A stretch of 62,000 nt of DNA from NCBI RefSeq assembly GCF_001949145.1, contig NW_019091522.1, forward strand, positions 143,048-205,047, written 5' to 3'. Positions 35,101-47,700 of this stretch are shown here, piece by piece. The stretch comes from Acanthaster planci. Lineage: Eukaryota; Echinodermata; Asteroidea; Valvatida; Acanthasteridae. Every line of letters starts with the position of its first letter. Within the stretch, counting starts at the first letter, position 1. The notes beneath the pieces are model-generated. The model did not search any database and was not told the origin of the DNA. It was given only the letters and a program-made list of their open reading frames with translations. Made by a program: the position numbers and the translations under genes.

Positions 35101-38100
35101 AAGAGCCACTTTCCTTTGGGAAAGTTCTTGGTATATCCTTAGATAACTCAATATTATGCAGACTCCATAAAGACTAATAAAAGCCATGTATCCTTAGAGT
35201 TCTGTAATAAATCCTTAGAGTTCTGTAATAAAAAAAAAACACGCATCGGAGAGGTTCCGCAGGATGCGTTTTTCAAATGGCACGGCGCCCTCTACCGCTT
35301 TAATTGAGAAATTCTTTAGGGCTTGTAGTCCATGGGGTAACTTATCTGCCACTAGCACCGAAACTTACCTTTTTCTTATAACTGCCATGTTTATTTTTAT
35401 TGGTTGGTTTTCAAATCTTGGGTGAAGTAAACGTACAGATCAATAGTGGTACTAACATTTATTTAAATACACGTCTTTTGTGTAAATCCCAAACAGGACA
35501 AGTGACTTTTTTCTTTGCACATTCAGAACAATGTTTCGAGGCTTATTATAGGTGCTACTTTGGTAAACTAATGAATTATTCAAAATGAGAATCATCAGTT
35601 ATGATTTTCCCGCCAGTTTGCCGTGCCCCAAAAGCTCTGACGTTTGGACGGAAAAGACTTGTTACCAAGCTACTGAGATTAAGTATTGATGCTTAATTAC
35701 GCCCAACATGAGCAGGATCGATGCAGGTATTATGGTCGTTTCTTTTCTCTCCCACTTTCTACTCAAAGGTTCCCCGCTTGTAATCGGAGGATTATACGCG
35801 GATTACAAGGGGCTTTGGGCCAATGAATTGGAAAATAACAATGGCCGAGCTGAGGGAGTTGATACAGTCTTTGAACTGGAGTTGTACTTTGTATTGCCTA
35901 ATTAGATGAGAACAGTTAACGTAGCCCTAGGTGCTGCTGCAGTTCTGCGATAACAGTGGTTGCAAATGATGGGAATATTCTAACTGGGAAGAATAAAGGA
36001 ACAAGGTGGTCAGACAGATTTCCCTTGGGGGTTTTGTTGACTTTTTTATACTTCAAACTGAATTTTTGTTACATGTCCCCTTTGTTTAAGATTTTAGAAA
36101 GGTGGTATACGAGTCTGTGTCATAAACAAGCAAATTTCAGAGAATCTCAGAGAGGCAACTTCAGATGCTGGTTCATTTTCTCATATACATGTACAAGTCG
36201 AAATGAAAACGTGATTCGCCGTTTAGCCCATGCTTCCTGCGTGACATTATTTATGATGTATTACATTGTTATCGTAGCATTCTGGTCGAACCAGTAGCTT
36301 AGAGGTCACTGAACTGGTTACATTGATTGCGAGGATGTGGGCGTTGCCTCTACAGTCGTCCGTGTATGAAGACAAGATACCACGCACAAAAGAAATCAAC
36401 AGGAGACTCTTTTATTGAAGACTAGCTGCAGCCTAACGAGACGTTTGAACATAAATTTGATTCCAAATGTTCAACTTCAACGTTCGAGTTTAATGAAATG
36501 AACCAAACTATAGAAATGCTGATGTGCTGTCAAATTCATCTCATACATATATAAATGCATTAATTTTATATTCATAAAGTAAATAAGAAGACCTGTGGTA
36601 GAATAAAAAAAGCATATGAGTTATGTGGTGGATTGCTAGAACAAAGTTACCTTCAATTATGCCTGTGTCGTTGTCCTGGTCTGAAATCTCCCACTATGTA
36701 GTCTTGAGAAACCGTAGCCAGTGAAGAAATATATTTGTCAACTTTAGTTCTTCTGCATTGCCATGTACATGATCATTTTTTTTATTTATCAAACATTTGG
36801 GAATAAAAGTACAGTAATTAACTCATTACCAATATTGTTTCGTATGTGGTACAATAAATTATGATATGCAGAATGACGTTAAACACAGTAAGATTTAAAA
36901 TGACTTCAAGTAACACTCTAAACATTGCGTTAGACGGTTATGCTGTCACTTTGTTGCTTCAATTTAGGTGTTTAATACCTGAGCATCAATGTTTAGTGGC
37001 TATTAATATTATCCATCAAAATTCTAAAAGTGTTCAGTATTTTAAAATGTTTACCCACTCATAACAATAAGTATTCAGAAAAGTGTTTATTGCTAAATAC
37101 AGTTTTTGCATTGAATGCTCTCGAAAACTGTTCTCTCCCCTCCCCTTTCCTTCCCCTATCTCTCTCTTTCTATTTCTTACTTTCACCATTTTTGCAACTT
37201 TCAGAAGTTTCTGATTTTGATATATAGCTAAAAATTTCTCACGACGGATTTTTTCGCTCAATCTATGTACGAACGCACCTGTTATTTCTTCCGACTTAGG
37301 TACTATCGAGTAGTTGCTAGATTTAGTAACATTGATGGCTGGATTTGTTCCGTTATAATGAGAAGCTTCTGTCCGTTCTTTGGGTTATAATAACATAGCC
37401 TCTCTTCTTTTTGCACTGCTGTACAGACTTTATTTGGGGAAAGTGGTTAAAGAAATCAATGCGTCTTCCAAGGTTAGAGAAACGGTACAGTGCTTGAATC
37501 CATGAGTTAAGTTGATAGGCTTATGAGATTGCGTTGGGAAAGACGTATTAGACCTACCTTTCGTCTTCACTTTTAGCCGAACTTGCAGTTAGCGTTCTGA
37601 CTTTTAGGGAGGTCTTCCTGCAAGTCATTCATTGTGGTTCATGATTTGACGAGTGGGAATTGAAGAATGCTGTATTTTCCCTAGATGAATTCGAATTCTC
37701 AAAAAGTAAACTACAAATCGAAAAGGTTTCAATCATGACCCTCGCGAGTTTTTAGTGCATATTTTACAATACTATAGGGCTAACAGTTTGAAGCTAACAG
37801 TGTGAACTGGCCAACAGTTTGAAGCAGAAACTTGAATAATGACTCTCTGAAATGAAAGCAAAGCAACTGCGCCCTCTTTCTTTCTGGAAAACCGTGGACT
37901 ATTTTTAGTGTTTAAAAAAATTACACTGTTCAATAAGATCAACAAAAACGGGATGTCAAATACTCTTCACAAGTTTTCAGGAGTAGAGAGATTCACAGAA
38001 GTACCGGCATACTCCCAGATAGATCCCAACGTAGTGGGTGCTTTTTTCATCTTTGCTTCCCCCTTTTACGACAAATACCACTTTGCGTTAGGCCTTGTTC

Positions 38101-38680
38101 GCTTTATAACGTCAGAAATAGGATTTTGTTTGAAAATGGATTTTACAAAAATTTTGGGGATGATCCCATGGCCAGTTGGGGAGGATTTCCTCTCTTTCAT
38201 GCACTTGGGATATACAAAAACAATGTTATATTGTCCTGTCTACAGTCGCCTCTTCTCTCTTCCAAACCTGTCTGATCAGAATTTCTGAACTCATTAATTC
38301 TCCTTATTCTCCCAAACTTCTTGGCCCTCTTCTATGTTAGCGCTAGAATGAAGAAAAGAATTCGCTCAACAGGATTCAACTTTTCTCCGACCTGGGCAGG
38401 ATCAATGCCATTAATCCTATACACTTTAACGCAACGGTTAAGAGGAAACAAAGCTTACCTAGCCAAGGTTTGTCCTTCGCGATTGTCAACAAACAGTGCA
38501 CCTTCGTCGGTTCGGTGGAGGTCACCCCCGCACCATCACCACCAAGCAAATTGACGATGTAAGACAACGGCGTGACGTCAACCAAAGAAGCATGGGAAGG
38601 TCAACGTCCTTGGATAATTCCATGCCCTGGAACATGTCCAAGATCCCAGGAGTTTCTTAGCGAGATGGTGTGTGAGCCTC
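32195..38680. other. 5' flank of the Rab gene and gene-poor DNA
   Basis: The Rab promoter should lie just right of 32194, but no core element could be placed. I found no supported coding exon. A 21-bp unit ending AATAAA is doubled at 35191-35232 and runs into an A tract. A short coding-like stretch on the minus strand at 38460-38575 is discussed under findings. Confidence 0.5.
35191..35240 (+). repeat. Duplicated 21-bp unit followed by oligo-A
   Basis: Two identical 21-bp units, beginning TCCTTAGAGTTCTG and ending TAATAAA, occupy 35191-35211 and 35212-35232. They are followed by more A residues. This looks like the 3' tail of a retroposed sequence on the plus strand, but no body was recognised upstream. 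Confidence 0.5.
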
Positions 38681-38681
38681 G

Positions 38682-38828
38682 AGCTGGACCGATAGAGGGT
38701 GCAATTTTTTTTAGCAACGGAGGCTCCGATGGTTAGCGCTGAACTTTGCTGGTGCACGAACGACTATGAAATGCACGCGTTGCGGTCGCATTGCTACCAA
38801 CAAAATGAACACTTCCAACCATACAGCT
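38682..38828. repeat. Dispersed repeat, copy 2
   Basis: This segment resembles 27461-27620 in the same orientation. Its right end abuts the tail of the retroelement at 38829, which suggests that the retroelement landed in or next to it. Confidence 0.75.
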
Positions 38829-40430
38829 CTTATTTATTTATTTCAAACAGGATACAAAATCACTCATGTCAAAGGCTGTTTTATATTATGATCATGTGCA
38901 GTACAAAGAAAATGGACAATTAAGAGGGTAAAATGGTTACAATTAAGATTAAACAACAAAAGTGTTAAAAAGGAAAAAAACTAATTAAAAATAAAGCTTC
39001 TTATTCATAATTTTAAAACCATCAAAAGAGGATGCATTCTGGACTTAAGCTGGTAGGTCATTCCATATAATAGCCCCAGAATAGTTGAGAGATTGCTTAA
39101 CACATTCCACGTTAGGCCTAGGGACTACAACGCTAAGAGAATCAGCGTTTCTAGTGTTAAATCCATGCCCATCAAAATACTACTCAATATTATTTAAAAA
39201 TTCTGTCAGGGGCTAAACCATGAACATTATTACAAGCTAAATAAAAGTCCCTCCTTTGCTCAAAAGTCTGCCAAGAAAGGAATCTGATGGTATCATCACT
39301 ATGAAAATTAATCAAAGTTATTAACAACAATCCTGATTGCTTTTTTGTAGTCTGAGAAGAGTCTTCCTGTTATTCATTGAGAAGTTACCCTGCACAGAAC
39401 TGGCATAGTCCAGACATGGCTGAATGGTTGTTTTGTATAAGGTAAAGAAGACCATTGTGAATGACATGATTTGTCGACCAAGGGAATGAATCTTATAAGC
39501 AACCAACTTTAATACACTCCTAACATGAGATTCCCAGGTGAAGTTTTCATCAACTTCGATCCATAAACACTTTATTCTGTCAACCTGTTCAAGTTGAGTA
39601 TTTCTTAAGTGAAATATTCAGTTTGTCAACATTTAATACGACTTGAATTTAAAAGCGTAATTTTTGTTTTTTCACGATTAATAGAAAGACGATTACATTC
39701 GTACCAGTCATTAATGCTATCCGCATTACTTTTCAAAACATGATTAACATCATTAACATCACTCCCAGTTGTGTAAATTATGACACCATCCGCAAATATA
39801 TTACATGTGCACTTAAAATTAACACTTTGTGCGATGTCCTAAATGTAGATTAAAAACAGGGCTGGTCCCAGAACACTTCCCCGGGGTACGCCAATAGAAA
39901 TATCATTATTAGGACTTGAAGTTTCACCATTGCATCTGACTACTTGTTTTCTGTTAGAAATGTAGTTTTTAAACCATTTGAGTGCAGTGTCGGACACACC
40001 ATACTGCTCTAATTTAAAGCGTAAACATTCATGATCAATGGTATCAAAGCACTTAAATATGTCAAGAAAACAAGAGCCAATAGCCTCCGGTTCATTAAAA
40101 GCTTTATAAAAAAATCATCAATGACACGATGCAAACATTTGGTGAAGTGGTTCTTAAGGAGAGCAAATTGATCAACTGTAAACACATCATGAGTGTTCAG
40201 GTAATCAAGAAGTTGAAACTGAACTTCTTTTTCAATAATTTTACCAACATGATAAACTACAGAGATTGGTTTGTTATTACCTTTGTCCTTTTTGCAACCC
40301 TTTACCTTGTAAATAAAGGTGGTACAGGCAAATTTCTGGTCATCTGGAATATATCCACTCTGAGGGAGTTCTTCGGCTCAAGGCGGTTGGCATATTAGTA
40401 AAGCACTGAGGAATGCAACTGTGAAAAATG
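38829..40430 (-). pseudogene. Decayed non-LTR retrotransposon (reverse transcriptase), minus strand
   Basis: Read on the minus strand from about 40430, the sequence gives recognisable reverse transcriptase blocks: IPDDQKFA...IYK, NKPISVVYHVGKIIEKEV, HRVIDDF, FDTIDHE, then SIGVPRGSVLGPALFLIYI. A catalytic-box position reads FADG instead of a two-Asp box. The C-terminal landmarks are QPCLDYASSVQG and NYSGAIIWNDLP. Several stops and frame changes interrupt it. It ends in a repeated AAATA tail (38829-38843). The pattern suits the Jockey/CR1/L2-like non-LTR group. No endonuclease or ORF1 is seen, so it is also 5'-truncated. Confidence 0.88.
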
Positions 40431-43400
40431 TAAGGCTGTGCATTGTTTCTGTCGACTTTATACACAATAAAGATTAAAAATACAACTAATTAACATAAAT
40501 TGGTAGTTCACTAAAGAATATTCCGTTTAGGCTTACTTCATTGAAAAAACTAGATACTTCGGGGATGGATTGGATTCACCTGTTGTGTGACCAATATGAA
40601 CAAAGGTTCCAGGGATTTGAAGTATCAGTGGGTTGAAATACCTGACATCTGCCAGAATTACCAACACTTTGTTGTCTTCTACGATCACACAGCTAGTTAC
40701 AACAGCCATTTTCGCAACGTTTACAGTCTCCTTCCTATAATCTCATCTTTGTTGTTGTTTTTAGTCTTTGATTGCTTACATTTTACCATTATTTACAAGA
40801 TAGTAAGAACAGATAACCCATCTTATCAGTACAGCAGTTCCGACACTTTGCTTCACTGTCTAAACTGCAACTTTTTTTCCAAATGCATTTTTATTGCAAA
40901 GCACTGTTAAAGAAGGAAAGGGTTTCAATGAAGCATCTTCACGAAGTCAGTGATCTTCCAGCTAAGATGTCCATACGAGACGCCACGCATCTCCCGTCTC
41001 TCTCACACAACTCAAATCTGTCGCGTCATAGACAGGAATTACCGCCGTCCCTGGCGAACGTTGGCCCCGGCCAACCCAGCTGGCGCGCCGATCCACTCAG
41101 CGAGCTGTTTGCTAACACTTCAGGAATTTATTGGGCCCTTTGACTGATCAGAGACCGCGAGCAAATAGAGTCAGAGGAGGCTGGGGTCCACTGATGAATA
41201 GACTCAAGGAGATCAAAATGAAAAGATCTTTAGGAGTATAAATCCTAAGTGTATGGACAACCGCAAATCTTCCAATTTCTCGTTGTGATTAATTTTATAT
41301 TGGAAGAAACATCATCCTTCAAAGATGCAAAGATGCGTCTGAATGCCTTTTGTGTAATTCTTTTATAAACTTTATGTGGAAGTACTCAGACTATTGCAGA
41401 CCCGGTTATATAGAGTTAGATAAAATCCAGGAACAAAAATGTCGAATAGTATTCATTGGCCCCTTGTTCAGAGAGGAGTTGGGTTGCAAAATGGCTAATA
41501 AGGATGAAAAGTCTAGTTGCTTATCTGTTTAAATAGCTGTTTCGTCGTTGTTAGTACCAGGCAGCGTCCGTATGCGCCGATAGCAACGTAATTATCTCTG
41601 AGACAAAACCACTCCAAAACTGGTTGCTTCTGGCACCGTGTAATTCCCGATCGTAGCCAATTTTCCACAATTTGCAGTTTCCGAACTTCAAAGATGTTAC
41701 CAATTTACATTCAACTAAACACTGACTGCTTTAGCCACGGCCTGCTTTCTTTTTCTTTTTCAAGTGCCAACAAAAGAATGATAGATAAATCAGTAATGAG
41801 AAGCATAATACATTATCGTCAATTTATTTCAATTTTTTACACTTTCAAAATGTTAATAATTGTTCATGATGCGTCGCTGAACTTACGAGCTTGAAACAGC
41901 CCGATTTTTCCGCAAATTGTGCTGTTAGCTAAACCATCCAATTTGATTTCAGATTAAAATGACTTAAAGGTTTAACCATGACCCTAAAGCTCAGATTCAT
42001 CCGAACAATATTTCATTCAAAGATGCCAGATACTCTTCTCTAATCAATGTTTCTTTCACCACTCTAACATATTCCCGAATGCCGTCGGGATGAGGATGTA
42101 TTCAAAACACTATCACCGTCGTCCATTGATGTCCCTGTGGCGCCGTCTATGGTGTGCGTCCTATCCCATGCAGCGTCTACCCGTCGTCTTTAAAGTTGAC
42201 ACACCCCGCTTATCCCGACAGAGATTTACCCAATGTTGTTTGCATCCGCTGCTCAACATTTACAGTCACTTTTTATTTCCTTGAGCTTAACAAGATAAAG
42301 AGGTTGTTTTCTAGGCTCAGGAATTCAAAGTATGTCAACCCTGTGCGTATGAATGCCGAATAAATTTTCTTCTCTTTGTATACCTTGAGGTTAGAGGACT
42401 GCTGCCATGATTACCAGAACATAGATACAGTACTACTTGAAGAACTTTCTATGAAAGTAACAAGCAAATCCTGCCACCTCATTTCACAGTTCGTCGTAAT
42501 GTCCTACCTCACCACTCTTCCACTTCAATTTTCCCCATCGACTGATGAAATCCAAACTGAAAGCCGTCAACGATATTCTAGCCTTCAAGATTAATAATTT
42601 AACATCAATTAGTCCAAAAGGTCATTTGCCATTGGGCATCCAGTGGAGTGTCCATCCCTAAATTTAAAACTAACTCGCAAGCTCGTGAACAATGCATCCA
42701 ATTATCTTATTTTATGTTATAATTAGGCTCCCAGCTTTGCACTCGTTCCACTTGTCGATAAGCGTAGTTTACCGGGAAAAGCAGATAAGTTGACAGGGCG
42801 AAATCGAAGAACAGACTCACAAAGACGACAAGATAGAGGGATGGGATTAAAGAAATCGGAGGACAGGGGAGGACAAAAATCGGTGACCTATTGGAGGCAA
42901 AGAATAGGATGGTTGCGTCTTATTGATTGGTAGACATGGTGGAGACCCAAGGGCACCAGTGCTGTAGTAACATGGCGAGTGTGTGATTAGTTCTTGATAA
43001 CCCCAGCCCCCACCACCACCACCACTCATCCGAAAGTATGCAGCAGATTTATTCTGATAGGTTAATATTTTAGGACTGTTACAATGACACGCCATGGACT
43101 GCGACAAACAGATGGGAAGCAGGCGAAAAACATTTGCAGCGGCAAAAAGTCCTTTTCCCTTTTCCAAGGTTTAGGTTGTCATTTCCCCCATCGTGCCTTG
43201 CCAAAAGGTTTACCTCATTACACCACTTTGCCCTTCATGAGATTGTGCAAAATCTTAAGCAAATCTTGAGTGTTGACGGAAACCTTCTCCGCCCAAATGA
43301 AGATCAAACAGGGAGCACTGAACGCTTGGAGCGGCCAATGTAATAAAAGCGTCCACCTTAAAAGGGCCTACCTTGCAAATCTGAACGGTACAAGATGAAG

Positions 43401-43779
43401 TCCTCTCAAGATATTTGCCACTGGAGGCGATTTTGCTCCAAACAGTTCAAGACCTGATGACGAAGATGCCGGGCTGGTTTGGAAGAGTGGTGCCGATGGG
43501 AGAAGGAATTGTTGTTCTCTCGCCCTCTTAAGCCCACTAACCTCTTGAAATGCCTTTTCTTCCTAGGGCTCTTAGTCCTGATCCGAACGACACACACTCT
43601 AGCTCATCCTTGTTCATCCTATAGGATCTTGCCTTTTGCAACATTACTGTTTCAGGCAAGGACTGTGATAAATATCAAAACAACTACAATGCACAGGGAG
43701 ACAACACACCCTGGGACTTGTTTTCGTTTTCAAGTAATGCTGTGTTATTTTTTTGCAACTCAGTGTTGCAAGTCACCCA
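40431..43779. other. Region between two retroelement remnants
   Basis: No supported gene is present. A GC-rich patch at 40960-41150 stands out from AT-rich surroundings. It gives a short open frame (from 40965, ending TGA at 41143) but no recognisable domain or splice signals. Confidence 0.4.
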
Positions 43780-44740
43780 ATAATAATCATTCCACCGCCG
43801 AACTGTTATTTAGAAATAGTCAGTTTGCCTCTGTTTTAATCAGTTCAGTGCTGGTACGCCTCAGCTCGATTCTAAACCTGACATCGAAACTATTTCAGTC
43901 ACTGAATGTACTTCATTTGAGTTGTTCCATTACTTTAAGATATTGACGTCAGTAAATCGCAAGGCCCTGATGAAATCCCTGCGAAAATTCTGAAGGAAGG
44001 AGCTAAATACCTTGCTCCGTCACTGGCCAAATTATTCAATGCTTCTCATAGAACGGAGGTTGTGCCTGATGATTGGAAGTGAACGAATGTAGTCCCAGGT
44101 TTAAGAACGGCAAACGTAACGAAGCCAGCAATTACAGGCCAATTTCACTTACGACTGCTGTAAGCAAGATCGATCCTAGAGGAAACTGTCAGCAACAGAG
44201 CTATGGCACATCTCGATTACAACAACATTCTTGATGATAATCAGCATGGAGCAGTTATTTAGATGCAGTCCTCACTGTCGATGTCATATTTTTGGATTTT
44301 TCCAAAGCGTTTGACTGAGTCCGACATCTTCTTCTATCAAAATTTTAAATAACGGCCTTGTTAATGGGATGTTAATTGGATAATGAGTTTCCTAACAGGC
44401 CACAAGCAGAGAGTGGACTGTCAGCGGAAAATGTTCATCGTAGTGCAGTGTATCGTCTGGCGTACCCCAAGGTACCACTCTTGGTCCAACACTTTTCTTC
44501 TGTTTTATCAATGAGATTTCTCTAAACGTCTTCGTCTCTATGTGGACGACTGTATTCCTTACCAACCAATCCGCACTAAAAACGATTGTGACATATTACA
44601 GACCGATTTAAATTCGCTTTGCTATTGGTCCGAGTGTTGGAAACTCAATTTTAATATTGATAAATGTAAACTCTTGAAGATTTCTCGAAAACACACAGAC
44701 ACAAGCTACAATTATCGCGAGTCCATAATATGCCTTTTTC
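43780..44740 (+). pseudogene. Decayed non-LTR retrotransposon (reverse transcriptase), plus strand
   Basis: The order of blocks is typical of non-LTR reverse transcriptase. A NSQFASV linker is followed by GPDEIPAKILKE and VPDDWK, then NYRPISL-like sequence around 44130, FLDFSKAFD near 44295, SGVPQGTTLGP near 44455 and YVDDC near 44535. The open stretch after that contains WKLNFNIDKCKLLKISRK. Stops and at least three frameshifts break the frame. The YVDD box itself survives. It is a different copy, and probably a different lineage, from the one at 38829-40430. Confidence 0.85.
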
Positions 44741-47700
44741 TAATAGGTGCAGTCAAACTTAAAACTCATCGACGCTTAGAGGATCTTTTACATGAGCGTG
44801 GTTTTCTTTTTCCGTTTACAGTAAATCTATTTTGCGTTGGGGGTGTTCAATTTCGGAGCATTGGAGAAGTTAATGTCGTCGGTCTTTCCCTGTAAGTTGT
44901 TCTCTACGATATTCTTATTTTATGATTTTTGATTATTGCGAATGATTCCTTTGTATCGGTTTTTTTTCTGTATCTACGCATATTTCTTAAGTCATCTCAG
45001 AAAGTATTTATTTTGCTCTTTGTTGTGTGTACTGATGCTGTGCATTTTGTGTTTCAAATCACACTATTCGGATCGCTTCAAAATACATGTATGTACATAT
45101 TAAAGTTAACAACAGTTCAGGGAAACAAATTTAGGGTCAACGCTAAACCATGAAAACAAAAAAAATGTGAACAAAATGGTGTACATGGTTATCGCTGCGT
45201 TGTTGCCTTGAAAAGCGTTAGTCAAATTCCACAACCTACAATGCTCACATTGGGAATGGTTGCTCAACTTTCAATTTTCTTATCTTACATCACGCCCGTT
45301 CTAAATACTTCTGTGCATGGTTGTACACAATCGAAGGAATCTGATCGAAACATTCTTGATATCGATCAAAGACAATTACATGGTTATCAGGGGAGGCGAC
45401 TTTCGTCGAAATCTTCTCGAGACGACTTTGAAGTTAACCGTTTGTAAAGTCGAACGAAAAACCCTGAAAATGTGCGAGGAAAACTTATACTGGTATTATA
45501 CGGTGGCTGTCTAGTTTGCCAGGTGTGAACAACGGGTGATGGTAGGGACCAGTGAATACCTTTTGTATTTATTCCGACAACAAACACGCAGATAGGTGTC
45601 ACACAAGCGAGATCCGTGCCAGAATGGGAACTGGCTGAAGTGAATGTTGGACCGGACCACCTGAGAAGATGCTTATCGTACAACGCGATGCCAAACGTTT
45701 ACAACATATACATCAAACGGCTTATTTTCTCAACATGTCCAGGCCTATTCTTATATCCAGATGACCCAGTGACCGACCTACTTACAAAAATGCAGGTTCT
45801 AAATAGTGAAGTTTCCCACACTGACACTAGGCCTCCATTGCTATTCCGAAATCAAACACTAACACTTCCCAGATCAATGCGAACACTTCCCCACCTGCAA
45901 ACCAAGGGGCCTAACACCATGCCAAAATTTCACTAAGACGTTCGGCACACAACCACGTGATCAGATCAAAAGACCCGAAGGGCCATATTTTTCAACCGTT
46001 TTAGAAGTAGAAACCAAGTTCGAATTGTCTTAATACGTTCGCCACACATTCAGCGCTCAACTTCAAAAGAACCGCTGGCCATTTCTGAATCGTTTGCGAA
46101 TTTCAAACCAAGGTGGCGTACGACTGCAGCACTGACGATTAGTTCTGGGTGTTGGAAAAACGCACCTGTGTAAGTATTTGGAAGTACAGATTAGCATAAC
46201 TTCACTGGCGCATGGTTGGCTTGAAGGTTTGTTGTGTGCTTTTGAAATTAATAAGCAATTATGTACATATTACCGTGTGGGAGATATCAAAGTTTAGGCT
46301 GTAAACTTTAGGGGAGGGTTACACGGCCCCCAATGGCCCCCTTATTATATAAACGATGTCATTTCCCGGTTATTTACTGGTCTTCAACCTTCACAAAAAG
46401 TTGACAGGTGTAAGAATGAAAAGTATCGCACGGGTGCTTTTTGAATTGCAGTCAGTATTTCTGGTATTTGCTGAACTATAGAGTTAAATCTTTTTCTCGT
46501 GGAGAAATCCCCTCCCAGCTTGGGTTCATAGTTTGCACACAATGCCTCCTCGACCAATTCGAAGTCAAGAACAATTATTGCTCGGAAAACCTGCAAAAGA
46601 CCCACTTCAACTTGGCTTTATTACACCCAGCGGGGGGCATTCAGTCCAACAGTCTCCTAGCGGCAGAACAATCGTTTAGAGTTGCACAATATTCATCATG
46701 GCCAGTATTCTCAATATTGAAATAGAAATTATTACAATGTGAAAATGTATAGCGTTCAATCGCAATAAATTATTTAGTGTCGTTAATCTAAACTTTAAGC
46801 AGAAATTGTGCAATAACAAGTAAAAGGAGATTTATCCGTCAAGGTTTGCGAGTTTTCTCCCACTGCAAATAGACTGAGGCGAAGCTGATTTAACCACAGT
46901 AATAACCAATTCCGAAGTGTTAACAGAGTTTTGTTATTAATATTAGATAAGCTAACCCCACAACTTTCAGTTCTGCCCATAAAGCCTGATCGAATTTTTA
47001 TAAAATTCAAACGAAAACAAGAGCATACTCTAACTGTGCGCGTATTGAGCCTGGCCTTTACCTCTCACGATAGATTTTTTATTTTGACGGGACGACAAAG
47101 AAAAAAAGAAAGTGTAAGTATCAACTGTAATTCTGGCAGGTTTTACTCCCCTTAAAATGCAGGTTACACCATTGGTAAAAATAAAATGGAACTGCCAAAT
47201 AATTCTGGAATACCTTTGTTGAAAGAAAGAAATAATAGCGTCGGTCAATCTGTAAATCATTTCTGCCCAGAATCCTGCTGTTTTTGAGGAAACAGAAATT
47301 TTGTCTTGTTTTTAACGATGGTTGGTCGACTATCTTTTGAAAGTACTGTTTTCTATTAACGTATCACATCCATTATCGGGTTCCAACTTGTGCGTGGTGT
47401 GTGCTACTGTTGGAGTCTAAATCAACGGTAACAATAAAAGCAGTTAAAGAACCGCCACAAGTCGCCAACCACATTATAAACTGAAAAAGGATGGAAACAA
47501 ATGAAAGGTACACAATGGTATGAAATCAAAGAAAATGAGCATCAGTTCAAAGTTAAATATTGCCATCTCACTGTTATCCCCAAAGCATATTGGTACAGTC
47601 TAAACTCTCGGCAGTGCATGCTTGGCCAACATGGCTGCCTTTTTGAGCTGCACAGCGAGGCCTACTAGTCTCTTCAGCAAAAACTGCCATTTTCAGATGT

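Noticed and set aside
34828-35187. 119-codon minus-strand ORF with several Cys and Trp
   Set aside because: No family is recognised and no splice or promoter support is visible. It is adjacent to a probable retroposon tail.
40965-41143. GC-rich short ORF (MSIRDATHLPS...)
   Set aside because: It is a striking composition island but has no domain, acceptor or donor, and the minus strand is similarly ambiguous.
42847-43167. Gly-rich minus-strand ORF
   Set aside because: The Gly run is a translated CCA microsatellite and nothing else is recognisable.
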